Source: JAFGPS01 sp964570855 (lineage in GTDB: Bacteria; Planctomycetota; Phycisphaerae; Sedimentisphaerales; Anaerobacaceae). From it: 64,000 nt of DNA. Positions 18,605 to 27,168 of the stretch are shown in pieces. The stretch is taken from positions 14,518-78,517 of the forward strand of contig CAZMZR010000002.1 of assembly GCA_964570855.1 (NCBI GenBank). Direction: 5' to 3'. A model generated the notes under the pieces. The model made no database searches. It saw nothing but the letters and a program-made list of their open reading frames with translations, and was not told where the DNA came from. Numbering within the stretch: position 1 is the first letter of the stretch; each line of letters opens with the position of its first letter. A program made the position numbers and the translations under genes.

Positions 18605-20026
18605 TTAACGGCTTGAAGGCAAGATCAGTTTTACGATAAATATACCATCCGGCTCAAGCTCTGCTTCGGCGTTACCTCCTAATACAGTTACCAGTCTTTG
18701 AACTAAGGCCAGACCCAAACCACAATGATTGCCTGTGTCTGAGCGTGATGAATCACTACGCCAAAAGCAGTCGAACACTTGTGAGATTTGCTCCTTGGTA
18801 AGTTGGCATCCGGTATTAGAGACGGCGAGTTCCAGAGAACCATCTGTTTGTCGAGCTGTTGCCCAGATTTTTCCCCCTTTATCTGCATATTCGACGGCAT
18901 TATCCATAATGTTCATGAAAACCATACAAAGGTGCTCTGAATCTGATTGGCAAGACATTTCGACAGGAATACGATTATCAAATACGATCTTGCGTTCATG
19001 TGCTTTGTTACAGAGGGAGCGCCAACAGGAATTCATCAGTTCGGCAAGTCGAATCTGCTCGGTCTTTAAGCCGATTTGTTGAGAATCCAGTCGGGTAAGC
19101 ATCAGCAGACTATTGACCATTGTCTGCATATTTTCAACAATAGCCTGACAATCGGAAAGGACTCTTTTATACTCATCATTGTCCCGGTGACGCCTTAGCG
19201 TGACTTCAATCGTGGAACGTATCCCGGCCAAGGGCGTTCTTAATTCATGGGCGACATCAGCGTTAAACTGTCGCTCCCTGCCGAAAGAAGCTTGCAGACG
19301 AGACAATAATTCATTGAGGCGGTTCTTGATCGGAACTACCTCTGTTGGTACCTGCTCAGCGCCGATTCGTGACGTTAGGCTGTCTGCGCTGATGGTCTCA
19401 ATCTCGGCGGCTATAAAATTTAAAGGACGAAGGCCCTTCCGGACTACGACAACGGCAATGAGAAAAGACAGAGTGATAATCGCTGCTGAGGCTATCAAGA
19501 GAAGCCCGCGTAAGAAATGCAATTGGCCTAACAAATCACCGGCATCCAGAGCAACTACTAAAGTAAGTACTTGTTCATTCGTCGGCTGGCCATCATCCTC
19601 ATTATCATTGTCTGCGATCCTTGGCACGAAGTTCAGACATACTACTCGTTGTGGTTTACCATTATTGTCTTGTGAGTTCCCAAAAACAGGTTCATCGAGG
19701 ATTCCCTCAAGGCGGAAAAGGTCATGTGTACCCAACAGAGGAGACTTGGCCACTACTGTGCCGTCAGCTTTCCAGAGTTGGTAGTGGGTGGGGTGCTCGG
19801 TGTTTTGAAACTCCGGCATCTGTTGCACTCCGAACTCCATCTCGACTTCGTTACCATCGATTTCGACCGAGCCTGCCAGTACCTGTGCGATCGATGCGAG
19901 AGTTGTATCGAATTGTTCGACCAATGCACTACGAATCACAACGTATATAAGCAGGCTGAAGATTGTCAACAGCAGTATTATCCCGCCAATTATACCGGTA
20001 AGTAAACGAGTTCGGAGTGAGCGCAT
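18605..20026 (-). CDS. Membrane sensor histidine kinase (OmpR-pair type)
   Basis: This is the sensor of a two-component system. Helix 1 spans about residues 11-33 and helix 2 about 182-205, enclosing a periplasmic domain of roughly 145 residues with no recognised fold. A HAMP region, a HisKA domain with the phospho-acceptor near His260 ('DVAHELRTPLAGIRS') and a HATPase with 'NIMDNAVEYA' and 'GLGLALVQRLV' follow. The layout resembles CusS, QseC and PmrB. A TTG at 20029 is possible, but the ATG at 20026 makes a TGATG overlap with the regulator's stop. It probably senses an envelope signal for the adjoining PepSY and propeller-secretin genes. Confidence 0.88.
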   Translation of the reverse strand: MRSLRTRLLTGIIGGIILLLTIFSLLIYVVIRSALVEQFDTTLASIAQVLAGSVEIDGNEVEMEFGVQQMPEFQNTEHPTHYQLWKADGTVVAKSPLLGTHDLFRLEGILDEPVFGNSQDNNGKPQRVVCLNFVPRIADNDNEDDGQPTNEQVLTLVVALDAGDLLGQLHFLRGLLLIASAAIITLSFLIAVVVVRKGLRPLNFIAAEIETISADSLTSRIGAEQVPTEVVPIKNRLNELLSRLQASFGRERQFNADVAHELRTPLAGIRSTIEVTLRRHRDNDEYKRVLSDCQAIVENMQTMVNSLLMLTRLDSQQIGLKTEQIRLAELMNSCWRSLCNKAHERKIVFDNRIPVEMSCQSDSEHLCMVFMNIMDNAVEYADKGGKIWATARQTDGSLELAVSNTGCQLTKEQISQVFDCFWRSDSSRSDTGNHCGLGLALVQRLVTVLGGNAEAELEPDGIFIVKLILPSSR

Positions 20027-20700
20027 CAAGATTTTTCTCCTACCATATATCCACGGCCCCGGACAGTGTGAATCAAAGCAGGCTTATTTGGTCGTTCAAT
20101 TTTTTTACGCAGATAACCAACATAAACATCAACCACATTACTGGACGCAGATGAGCTGAACTCGTAGACATGTTCCCATATATCTGAGCGGGATACCAAT
20201 TGACCGGTCCTCATAGCGAGGTATTCCAAGAGTGCATATTCCCTTGGCGTAAGCTGAATAACCTCTTGTCCGCGTCTGACCATCTGCGTAATAAGATCAA
20301 TCCGCAAGTCCTGGATTTTTATACGGGGATTCTTTTGAATATAGCTACGACGCAACAATGCACGAATACGTGCCAAAAGTTCTTCGAATGCGAATGGCTT
20401 GACCAGGTAATCGTCGGCCCCGAGGTCTAAGCCGTTTACGCGGTCTTGCACGGTGTCTCTGGCTGTAAGAATCAGGACATGGGATTTTTTCCCTTGTGCT
20501 CTAATCTTCCTGAGGATTTCAAGGCCGTCCAAGCCGGGAAGCATAAGGTCGAGAATAATTACATCATACTCGTTACCCATTGCATACCACAAACCTTCCT
20601 GACCATTACCTGTAGTATCCACGGCAAAACCCGCCTCGCGCAGCCCTTTCGTAAGAGACTGCCGCAAAGGCCGAAAGTCTTCGATAAGTAGCAAACGCAT
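20026..20700 (-). CDS. OmpR-family response regulator
   Basis: This 224-residue regulator has a receiver domain with the acidic pair at Glu7-Asp8, phospho-acceptor Asp51 ('VIILDLMLPGLDG') and Lys101 ('DDYLVKPF'). A winged-helix DNA-binding domain ('LTPREYALLEYLAMR', 'VDVYVGYLRKKIE', 'IHTVRGRGYMVG') follows. It is encoded directly before its kinase with overlapping stop and start. Regulators of this type bind direct repeats spaced 10-11 bases apart, and such repeats exist at 24453-24471, upstream of the PepSY-like gene, which makes that gene a likely target. Confidence 0.9.
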   Translation of the reverse strand: MRLLLIEDFRPLRQSLTKGLREAGFAVDTTGNGQEGLWYAMGNEYDVIILDLMLPGLDGLEILRKIRAQGKKSHVLILTARDTVQDRVNGLDLGADDYLVKPFAFEELLARIRALLRRSYIQKNPRIKIQDLRIDLITQMVRRGQEVIQLTPREYALLEYLAMRTGQLVSRSDIWEHVYEFSSSASSNVVDVYVGYLRKKIERPNKPALIHTVRGRGYMVGEKS

Positions 20701-20784
20701 CTTTTATTTCCACTGACGTCGTGTATATTTTTGGCTGCTGAAGCGAGCCGTGTCGTTTCTTCCTTACCTGTACGTTATCTATAG

Positions 20785-23349
20785 TCAGTTTTCACTCGAT
20801 ATATTATCGTTTTGTGACGGAAGCTCATTCATAATAGGTTGTATTTTATGGTCATTGGCATCTAATTGCGGCCAGTCCGGTGCCGGGGCGTCGGGTTGCA
20901 GGACATGCGGTGTGATGAATAACGTCAGCACGCTGTTTCGAGTCGCCTTTTGTGTTTTCTTGAACAAAAGCCCAATGATCGGGATATCGCCCAGGATCGG
21001 CACTTTGATAACGGCTTCGCTCATTTCCTGCTGGCGCAGGCCGCCAATCACCAGGGTCTGGCCTTCCCGAACAGTGACCGTAGTTGTGGATTCCCGATTG
21101 ACCTGTTCCGGTAGACCTGCGTCCGGTGTAAAAGTGAAACTCCCGACTTTAATCGAGACCACCATGCTGATTCGACCGTCCGCTAAAAGGGTGGGGGTAA
21201 TGCGGCCCTGGGTATCGGCCGAGATATCGCTCTTCTTGACGATGGGCCGGCCGGATACGTCGTAGCCTTCGTTAAAGAAATAATTCAGCGTCTTGCGAAT
21301 CTGAATTGTGGCTTCCAGACCGCTGACCGCGACCGTGCGCGGGTTGGTCAGAATCGTGCCCTTGCCGTCCTGGACCAGTGCGTTCAGGCGAACGAAGAAC
21401 TCCCGTGGCAATTTTCCGACGCCCTGGTAGAAAACCTGGCCGGTTCCGGGGTAGGTGGTAAGTCCGTCTAATGAGGCGTCCGGGCTAAGGTCGCGAATCG
21501 CGTTACCCATAGGCTGGAACATAGCGAACCGTCCCTCGGCGTAAGTCCAGTCCAGCCCGAGCTCACGATTGGCCTCGTCGGTCAGCTCCACGGCTAACAG
21601 ATCGACAAGAATCTGGCTGGCTGGCGTGTCGATCAGTTTCAGATTCGCCTGCAGCTCGGCCAGAAGCTCGGCAGGACCCATGAACAGCAGGAGATTGCGG
21701 GATGTATTCGCAGTGACATATTGATTGTATTTGGTCGGTAATGATGCAAGTGCTTCTTCCACAGTCATATGCAGGGGCTCTATCGTCCTTGTGATGATGC
21801 CGGAATCGTCTGTGAAAGACTCTGGAGAGGCGGCCTCTGTTGTAATGCCGGCAGGGGTTTGCACCTGCTGCTGTCCGGGCGATGTTACGTCGGCCGTTAT
21901 TGACGAAGCCCGGCCAATTGGAGGCCCGTCACAGGTGCGGGCCAGGGGGCTGATAAGACGCTGCGGCAGGTCCACGCGATAAACATCAGGCTGCAGTATC
22001 CGGTCGGCTTGGCTGATGATCTTCGATATCGTAATAAGCAACGACCGGCTGTCCGGCGACCATGATATATTGACCACACCGTCATCACGATCATCGCTGG
22101 CTTCGATCTGCTTGCGATCCAACTCTTCACTCAACAGCAGAAGGTCCTCGGCCTTCCCCGTGGTCATATCATAGATGGTCAGAGCCGTACGCTGGTTCTC
22201 CTCTCGCGAATCGGGACCCCAGTTCCGAACCGTAGAGCGTTTGGTCAGGAAAGCGATTTTCGTGCTGTCATAGGACCATTTCATGGCTTCGTAGTCATCG
22301 AGTATTCCATCCTTTCGCGGGTAGCTGGTCAAAAGTATCTTATATCCGCCGCTGTTGGGGTCTATGAGATACAGTGTGTCGATGCCGTTGCCCTGGATGT
22401 CGAAGCGATCCCCTTTGGACAATATGTAGCGCCCGTCCCAGGACCATTGCGGGTCATCGAGCTCGAGCTGGTTCTCTGTAGCGGGCGAGCTGGCATTGGT
22501 CAGATTTCTGGCATCGCTTCCATCGGCGCGGGCGATCCAGGCGTCGCAGCGCTCTCCGCGCTCGCTTTGCGTCATGTCCTTGTCGAAAGTGAAGGCCAGG
22601 ACATCATCCACGGGAGACCAGCGAGCATCTCCGGCGCGTAATGATTCACTTCCGATATCAGTTATCATGACAAGGTCGGTTCCGTCGGGATTGACGGTGA
22701 CCACGTCAGAGTTGCCGCTGGCTGCCACGAGCAGACTTAGCCTCGGAGGCAGAGATGCACTCCATCGCTGATCTTTCCCCTCGCCTCGCTCGGGCAGCAG
22801 GTGCCATGTCCTTTCCGTAACGGTGTCGTAGAGCCAGATTTGCCGCGTTTCCGTCAGGCCCAGGCGGACCTTGTACGCAAGGTAGCGATCGTCAGCCGAC
22901 CAGTAGGGCCCATCATCGGCGTCAAAATTGTTTCTTCGATACGGAGGGGAAATAGTGGTGGATCGATTCTGGCTGATGTCATAAATACAGGCTGCTCCCT
23001 GGCTTTCTTCTTCAGTTGCGTTGGAGAATTCATACGCGATGCGGTCGCCGGCCCAGGACCACTCGGCAAAAAACACATCCCCTACCTGGCAGGCAGGCCT
23101 GGCTTCGGTGCCGTCGGACTTCATGACGTGCAGTTGCCATTGGGATGAGTCACCCACTTGTCGCGCAAAGGCCACCCAATCGCCATGCCAGGCCCAGGCC
23201 ACAGCCCTTGATTTGCCGTCATCCGTCAACTGTACCAGCGTGACTCCCTCGGCGATGATTGCCGAGAGACCTGCCGAACAACACAAGAGTAATACACAAA
23301 ATGTCGTAAAAAGAACGTATTTGAACCTGTTACCTGTGATAACTTGCAT
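20785..23349 (-). CDS. Fusion of a TolB-like beta-propeller with a secretin domain
   Basis: This 854-residue exported protein joins two parts rarely seen together. After a signal peptide (FKYVLFTTFCVLLLCC) residues about 30-480 form six TolB/PD40-type propeller blades ('DARWSPVDDVLAFTF', 'DPQWSWDGRYILSKG', 'NISWSPDSRSLLITI'). A Pro/Ser/Thr-rich linker and a single short secretin N-type domain (about 540-600) follow. The secretin core runs to about residue 820, with 'VREGQTLVIGGL', 'VPILGDIPIIGLLF' and 'LFITPHVL'. The start ATG at 23349 is preferred over those at 23382 and 23358 because an AGGA site is correctly spaced. It is clearly distinct from the main GspD at 46871. It lies 84 bases upstream of the OmpR-type regulator gene. 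Confidence 0.82.
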   Translation of the reverse strand: MQVITGNRFKYVLFTTFCVLLLCCSAGLSAIIAEGVTLVQLTDDGKSRAVAWAWHGDWVAFARQVGDSSQWQLHVMKSDGTEARPACQVGDVFFAEWSWAGDRIAYEFSNATEEESQGAACIYDISQNRSTTISPPYRRNNFDADDGPYWSADDRYLAYKVRLGLTETRQIWLYDTVTERTWHLLPERGEGKDQRWSASLPPRLSLLVAASGNSDVVTVNPDGTDLVMITDIGSESLRAGDARWSPVDDVLAFTFDKDMTQSERGERCDAWIARADGSDARNLTNASSPATENQLELDDPQWSWDGRYILSKGDRFDIQGNGIDTLYLIDPNSGGYKILLTSYPRKDGILDDYEAMKWSYDSTKIAFLTKRSTVRNWGPDSREENQRTALTIYDMTTGKAEDLLLLSEELDRKQIEASDDRDDGVVNISWSPDSRSLLITISKIISQADRILQPDVYRVDLPQRLISPLARTCDGPPIGRASSITADVTSPGQQQVQTPAGITTEAASPESFTDDSGIITRTIEPLHMTVEEALASLPTKYNQYVTANTSRNLLLFMGPAELLAELQANLKLIDTPASQILVDLLAVELTDEANRELGLDWTYAEGRFAMFQPMGNAIRDLSPDASLDGLTTYPGTGQVFYQGVGKLPREFFVRLNALVQDGKGTILTNPRTVAVSGLEATIQIRKTLNYFFNEGYDVSGRPIVKKSDISADTQGRITPTLLADGRISMVVSIKVGSFTFTPDAGLPEQVNRESTTTVTVREGQTLVIGGLRQQEMSEAVIKVPILGDIPIIGLLFKKTQKATRNSVLTLFITPHVLQPDAPAPDWPQLDANDHKIQPIMNELPSQNDNISSEN

Positions 23350-23445
23350 TTGGCACATTCCTGTAACAATGATTTGCCGCATAATCTTATGGGCAGAAGA
23401 CGGTTTTCATATCAAGCGCGAACGCTTCCGACCGGACATAACGAC

Positions 23446-23483
23446 AAGAAAAACCGCTGAGCAGCAGCCCACCACTCAGCGGT
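23446..23483 (-). terminator. Rho-independent terminator after the PepSY-like gene
   Basis: On the minus strand ACCGCTGAG and CTCAGCGGT form a perfect 9-base stem with a 13-base loop, followed by TTTTTCTT. It lies about 50 bases beyond the stop of the PepSY-like gene, separating that gene's transcript from the propeller-secretin gene. Confidence 0.8.
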
Positions 23484-23530
23484 GCATATTTTAACATCTA
23501 TAAGTCGATGTGTCAGTACTTATCCCGGCA

Positions 23531-24346
23531 TTAATCGTCGTCGTTCTTCTCGTTGTTGTCTTCGTCATCGACTTCCATGCCGAGAAGAGTCCCATTTTCG
23601 GCCACTTTTATATCGGTCTCTTGTCCGTCTATTATCACTTCGGCCTCGTAGATTATCTGGCCATTCTCATTTTCCTTCTCTATTTCCTTAATCGTTCCGG
23701 TTCCAGCCTCTGCAAGAATCGTCGCCTTGACGGCGGCAGGTACCTGGTCAATCGAAACAAGTTCCTCGTCCTCATTTTCCTCATCGTCACCATCGTCGTT
23801 GTCTTCATCATCATCTTCTTTACCAAGCAGTGTACCATCGGCGGCCACTTTAATCTCGACCTCTTGTCCATCTATAACCACATCGGCTTCGTAGATGGCT
23901 TGACCATCCTCATTTCCGAGTTCAATCTCTTTAATAGTTCCGGTTCCGGCCTCTGCAAGAATCGTCGCCTTGACGGCGGCAGGTACCTGGTCAATTGAAA
24001 CCTGTTCCTCGTCTTCATCCTCTCCCTCGTCATCGTTTGCATCCTCATCATCATTTTCTTTACCAAGCAGTGTACCATCGGCGGCCACTTTAATCTCGAC
24101 CTCTTGTCCATCTATAACCACATCGGCTTCGTAGATGGCTTGACCATCCTCATTTCCGAGTTCAATCTCTTTAATAGTTCCGGTTCCGGCCTCTGCAAGA
24201 ATCGTCGCCTTGACGGCGGCAGGTACCTGATCGATTGAAACCCTTTCCTCTTTTTCTGCAATCTGTGTAGTAGTCACTGCTCCAACACACAGCGCTAAAC
24301 CGGCAACAACCATAAGAGTAATTAGTTTCCAGTGTTTCTTTACCAT
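23531..24346 (-). CDS. Exported protein with three PepSY-like repeats and acidic linkers
   Basis: This 271-residue protein has a signal peptide (about residues 1-24) and three copies of an ~80-residue unit starting near Val36, Val116 and Val197. Each unit reads 'VSIDQVPAAVKATILAEAG', 'TIKEIE', 'IYEA.V.IDGQE..IKVA..GTLLG' and resembles PepSY-like (PF11396-type) domains that occur in periplasmic proteins. The units are joined by linkers made almost only of Asp, Glu and Asn, which could bind cations. Units 1 and 2 are nearly identical in DNA, so the expansion is recent. It has its own terminator and a candidate OmpR-type operator upstream. Its function is unknown; a periplasmic metal- or stress-related buffer is an inference. 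Confidence 0.78.
   Translation of the reverse strand: MVKKHWKLITLMVVAGLALCVGAVTTTQIAEKEERVSIDQVPAAVKATILAEAGTGTIKEIELGNEDGQAIYEADVVIDGQEVEIKVAADGTLLGKENDDEDANDDEGEDEDEEQVSIDQVPAAVKATILAEAGTGTIKEIELGNEDGQAIYEADVVIDGQEVEIKVAADGTLLGKEDDDEDNDDGDDEENEDEELVSIDQVPAAVKATILAEAGTGTIKEIEKENENGQIIYEAEVIIDGQETDIKVAENGTLLGMEVDDEDNNEKNDDD
23816..24229. repeat. 174-bp perfect tandem duplication inside the PepSY-like gene
   Basis: Bases 23816-23989 and 24056-24229 are identical, with a 240-base period that keeps the reading frame. The third copy, from about 23580, has the same plan but is clearly diverged. Only the acidic linkers differ between the two young copies. Confidence 0.9.
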
Positions 24347-24436
24347 TTTTTAGTCTCCATATATTAAAGCTTTTAATCCTACGGTCCGCCAACGTGGCCG
24401 GGCTTGCCGATGCGTTTCGGCTTTGCTAACCACGAT

Positions 24437-24471
24437 ATTATCTAACTTAAAATGAGAAAATTGTGAGAAAA
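24437..24471 (-). promoter_or_regulatory. Direct-repeat operator and -10 box upstream of the PepSY-like gene
   Basis: On the minus strand TTTTCTCA occurs twice with an 11-base period (24464-24471 and 24453-24460), followed after 10 bases by GATAAT (24437-24442), a good -10 box. No separate -35 box is visible. This is the classical arrangement for OmpR/PhoP-type activators, which fits the OmpR-family regulator encoded in the same module. The gene start is about 90 bases downstream. Confidence 0.55.
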
Positions 24472-24519
24472 GCGAAATTTTTCACTTTTTTTTATTAATC
24501 CCAAATTCCATCCGCCTGC

Positions 24520-25443
24520 CTAATCGAACAGTGCCTCCACAAAGGTGGCGGGGTCGAACTCTGCAATATCTTCCGGTTTTTCACCCAGACCGACGAATTT
24601 GACGGGGATATCAAGCTGGTCTTTTATGGCGATAACGATTCCGCCTCGTGCTGTGCCATCGAGTTTTGCCAGGACTATGCCTGTTACGTCAATCGCTTCT
24701 GTGAAAATTTTTGCCTGAGAGATTGCGTTTTGTCCTGTCGTCGCATCCAGAACCAGCAGCACCTCATGCGGCGAGCCGGGAATTTTTCGAGCGACCACAT
24801 CGCGAATTTTGATTAATTGCTTCATCAGGTCCGTTTTCGTATGCAATCGGCCGGCCGTATCGAGAATCAGGATGTCGGAATTTCTCGCCAGGGCCGCTTC
24901 ACAGGCATCGAAGGCCACTGCGGCCGGGTCGCCGCCTGTCTGGTGTTTGACAATCTGGACGCCGATGCGTTCGGCCCAGATACTCAACTGCTCGACGGCG
25001 GCGGCGCGGAACGTATCGCAGGCGGCAAGCAGGACATTTTTGTTGTTCCGATTTAATATATATGCAAGCTTGGCTATACTTGTAGTTTTACCGGTGCCGT
25101 TGACTCCGGCGACAAGAATAACGGTCGGGCCGTCCTGCGCCTGATGTAATTGCCTGTCGCGATGCGGCCAGTAGCTTTTTATATGTTCCTTCAGGAACGG
25201 TATTATATCGTCGGTCGTCGCAATCTGCCGGCTGCGATAAGCTTCCCGAAGTTCCGAAACGAGCTTGAGGGTCGTCTCGACGCCGATATCATCGCTTATA
25301 AGCGTTTCCTCCAGCTCGTCAAGCAGGGATTCGTCGATTTTCCTGCCCAAACTGAGCACCGATGAAAGCGAATTCGCTATCTTGTCCCGTGTTTTGCCCA
25401 ACCTGTCCTTAAAATAACCGGCGGTTTTGGAAAAAATTCCCAT
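24520..25443 (-). CDS. ftsY: Signal recognition particle receptor FtsY
   Basis: This 307-residue GTPase docks ribosome-SRP complexes at the inner membrane for co-translational insertion. It has the N domain (about 1-95) and G domain with the P-loop 'GVNGTGKTTS', 'DTFRAAAVEQL', 'LDTAGRLHTK' and 'AKLDGTARGG'. The long acidic A domain of E. coli FtsY is absent, as in many bacteria. The gene is divergent from dnaA across about 300 bases. Confidence 0.95.
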   Translation of the reverse strand: MGIFSKTAGYFKDRLGKTRDKIANSLSSVLSLGRKIDESLLDELEETLISDDIGVETTLKLVSELREAYRSRQIATTDDIIPFLKEHIKSYWPHRDRQLHQAQDGPTVILVAGVNGTGKTTSIAKLAYILNRNNKNVLLAACDTFRAAAVEQLSIWAERIGVQIVKHQTGGDPAAVAFDACEAALARNSDILILDTAGRLHTKTDLMKQLIKIRDVVARKIPGSPHEVLLVLDATTGQNAISQAKIFTEAIDVTGIVLAKLDGTARGGIVIAIKDQLDIPVKFVGLGEKPEDIAEFDPATFVEALFD

Positions 25444-25759
25444 AGTTGTATGCCTTTCATAAAACTTCGCAGTTCATGCCTCTGAGATAATATCGGATTT
25501 TGCAAAAACTTCAAGTCCGGCCGATATTTAATTCCAAAAAGCTTTTACAGGTTCCGAAAAGATTTGCAACTTTTCCTTTTTTACTACAGGAAAAAACTTT
25601 GACAAACCGGACATCCACAGGTAAATTACTGTCATTGTCCCACAGAGATTGAGCTTCGGTCGGCGCTAAAACTATGCCGGTCGGGGGGGACATTAAACAG
25701 GAATGAAAAAAGATTAACTTGCTTTTTGGAAAAGACGTAGATTCATAAGGGATGGCGGT
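25444..25759. other. Intergenic region between ftsY and dnaA
   Basis: This divergent region should hold the promoters of both genes. I looked for clustered DnaA boxes (TTATNCACA) and saw none convincing; the nearest is 'ACATCCACAG' near 25610. An origin here is therefore not supported. No ORF of interest is seen outside the shadows of dnaA. Confidence 0.35.
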
Positions 25760-27079
25760 GTGGCAATCCAGGAAGTTGAAGAAATTTTCACTGATATACT
25801 CGAACGTGCAAAGGCACTCGACCCGGCCAATGCCCGCAAGTGGTTCGATAAACTGACGGTTTCGCATCTGGACGGCGGCTCGCTTGTTATTAATTGTCCT
25901 GATGAAACGGTCTATCGATACTTGGAAGAAAAATGTAAAAACAGCTTCACACGGGCGGCACAACAGATAACCGGTCATCTTATCGCGGTGAACTTCAATG
26001 TCAGAACCCATGAAAAGCACAAGGGCGATGTTCGGCCCGATACTCCCGGCCTCAGACTCCATCCCGATTATACATTCGATAATTTCGTTGTCGGACCGAG
26101 CAATCGGCTTGCACATGCAAGCTGCGTCGCCGTCAGTCAGTCGCCCGGCAATACATATAATCCACTCTTCGTCTATGGCAGTTCGGGCCTGGGTAAGACG
26201 CACCTTCTGCACGCAGTCTGTTTTGAGGCCCGGCGGAAATTTCAGAACACCGTTATCCAGTTCCTAAGCTGCGAGGAATTCGTTAACAGATTTATCAGGG
26301 CCATCGAAGAAGGAAATCTGGTCGGCTTTCAAAGCCAGTTTCGCAGTGTCGATACACTGGTCATTGACGATGTCCAGTTTTTACGCGAGCGCGAGCAGAG
26401 CCAGGAAGAATTCTTCCACACGTTTAACGCCCTCTATAATAACGGCAAACAGATAATTCTCAGCGCCGACTGCCCGCCGGGCAAGATCCCGTCACTGGAA
26501 GCACGGCTTATAAGCAGGTTTAGCTGGGGTCTGGTTGCCAGAATCGACCCTCCGAGCTACGAAACGAGAGTCGCTATTATTCAGAAAAAGGCACATCTTC
26601 GAGGTTTGAGCATTTCCGATGAAATCGCCGAATATATCGCCCGGAAAGTACATGCAAATATCAGGGAGCTGGAAGGCGCTTTGACAACCATCTACGCGGT
26701 AGCAACCACGACCAACAAGGAAATCGACCTTGAACTGGCCCAGATCGCTCTGGACGGGCAAATCAAGGCGGCCGCCAGACATATAAGCATAACCGATATT
26801 ATTGGAGTCGTTACAAGTCATTTCGATGTTCGCCTCGCAGATATGCAAAGTAAGAAACGCAGCCAGAGTATAACCGAGCCGCGGCAGATATGTATGTATT
26901 TAGCCAGAAATCTGACTAAACACAGTCTCGAAGAAATCGGGGGACATCTCGGCGGCCGCGACCACACGACTGTGATGCACGCCTGCAACAAGATAAACAT
27001 GGCCAAAGACAATGATCCGAAAATGAGTGCGCTGCTCAACGACCTGTCAAAAAAAATCACACACCCCGTCCAGACGTAA
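25760..27079 (+). CDS. dnaA: Chromosomal replication initiator DnaA
   Basis: This 439-residue AAA+ initiator opens the replication origin. Domain I is at the N-terminus, the Walker A motif is 'GSSGLGKT' at residues 140-147, Walker B is 'TLVIDDVQFL', and the domain IV signature is 'GGRDHTTVMHACNKI'. The start is GTG, with an AAGGGA site upstream; the ATG 8 bases earlier is out of frame. The 'GLVARIDPPSYETRVAII' region is typical. No dnaN follows. Confidence 0.95.
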   Translation: MAIQEVEEIFTDILERAKALDPANARKWFDKLTVSHLDGGSLVINCPDETVYRYLEEKCKNSFTRAAQQITGHLIAVNFNVRTHEKHKGDVRPDTPGLRLHPDYTFDNFVVGPSNRLAHASCVAVSQSPGNTYNPLFVYGSSGLGKTHLLHAVCFEARRKFQNTVIQFLSCEEFVNRFIRAIEEGNLVGFQSQFRSVDTLVIDDVQFLREREQSQEEFFHTFNALYNNGKQIILSADCPPGKIPSLEARLISRFSWGLVARIDPPSYETRVAIIQKKAHLRGLSISDEIAEYIARKVHANIRELEGALTTIYAVATTTNKEIDLELAQIALDGQIKAAARHISITDIIGVVTSHFDVRLADMQSKKRSQSITEPRQICMYLARNLTKHSLEEIGGHLGGRDHTTVMHACNKINMAKDNDPKMSALLNDLSKKITHPVQT

Positions 27080-27168
27080 AACAGTAAATAGTCGTTAGCA
27101 GATAGTATTTAGCAGCAAAAGTTCCTCTATCTTCTAAAACAATTTTAGAGCAAAGCTGTAATAACGAA

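Noticed and set aside
25444..25759. Replication origin next to dnaA
   Set aside because: No cluster of DnaA boxes or iterons was seen; only one poor match.
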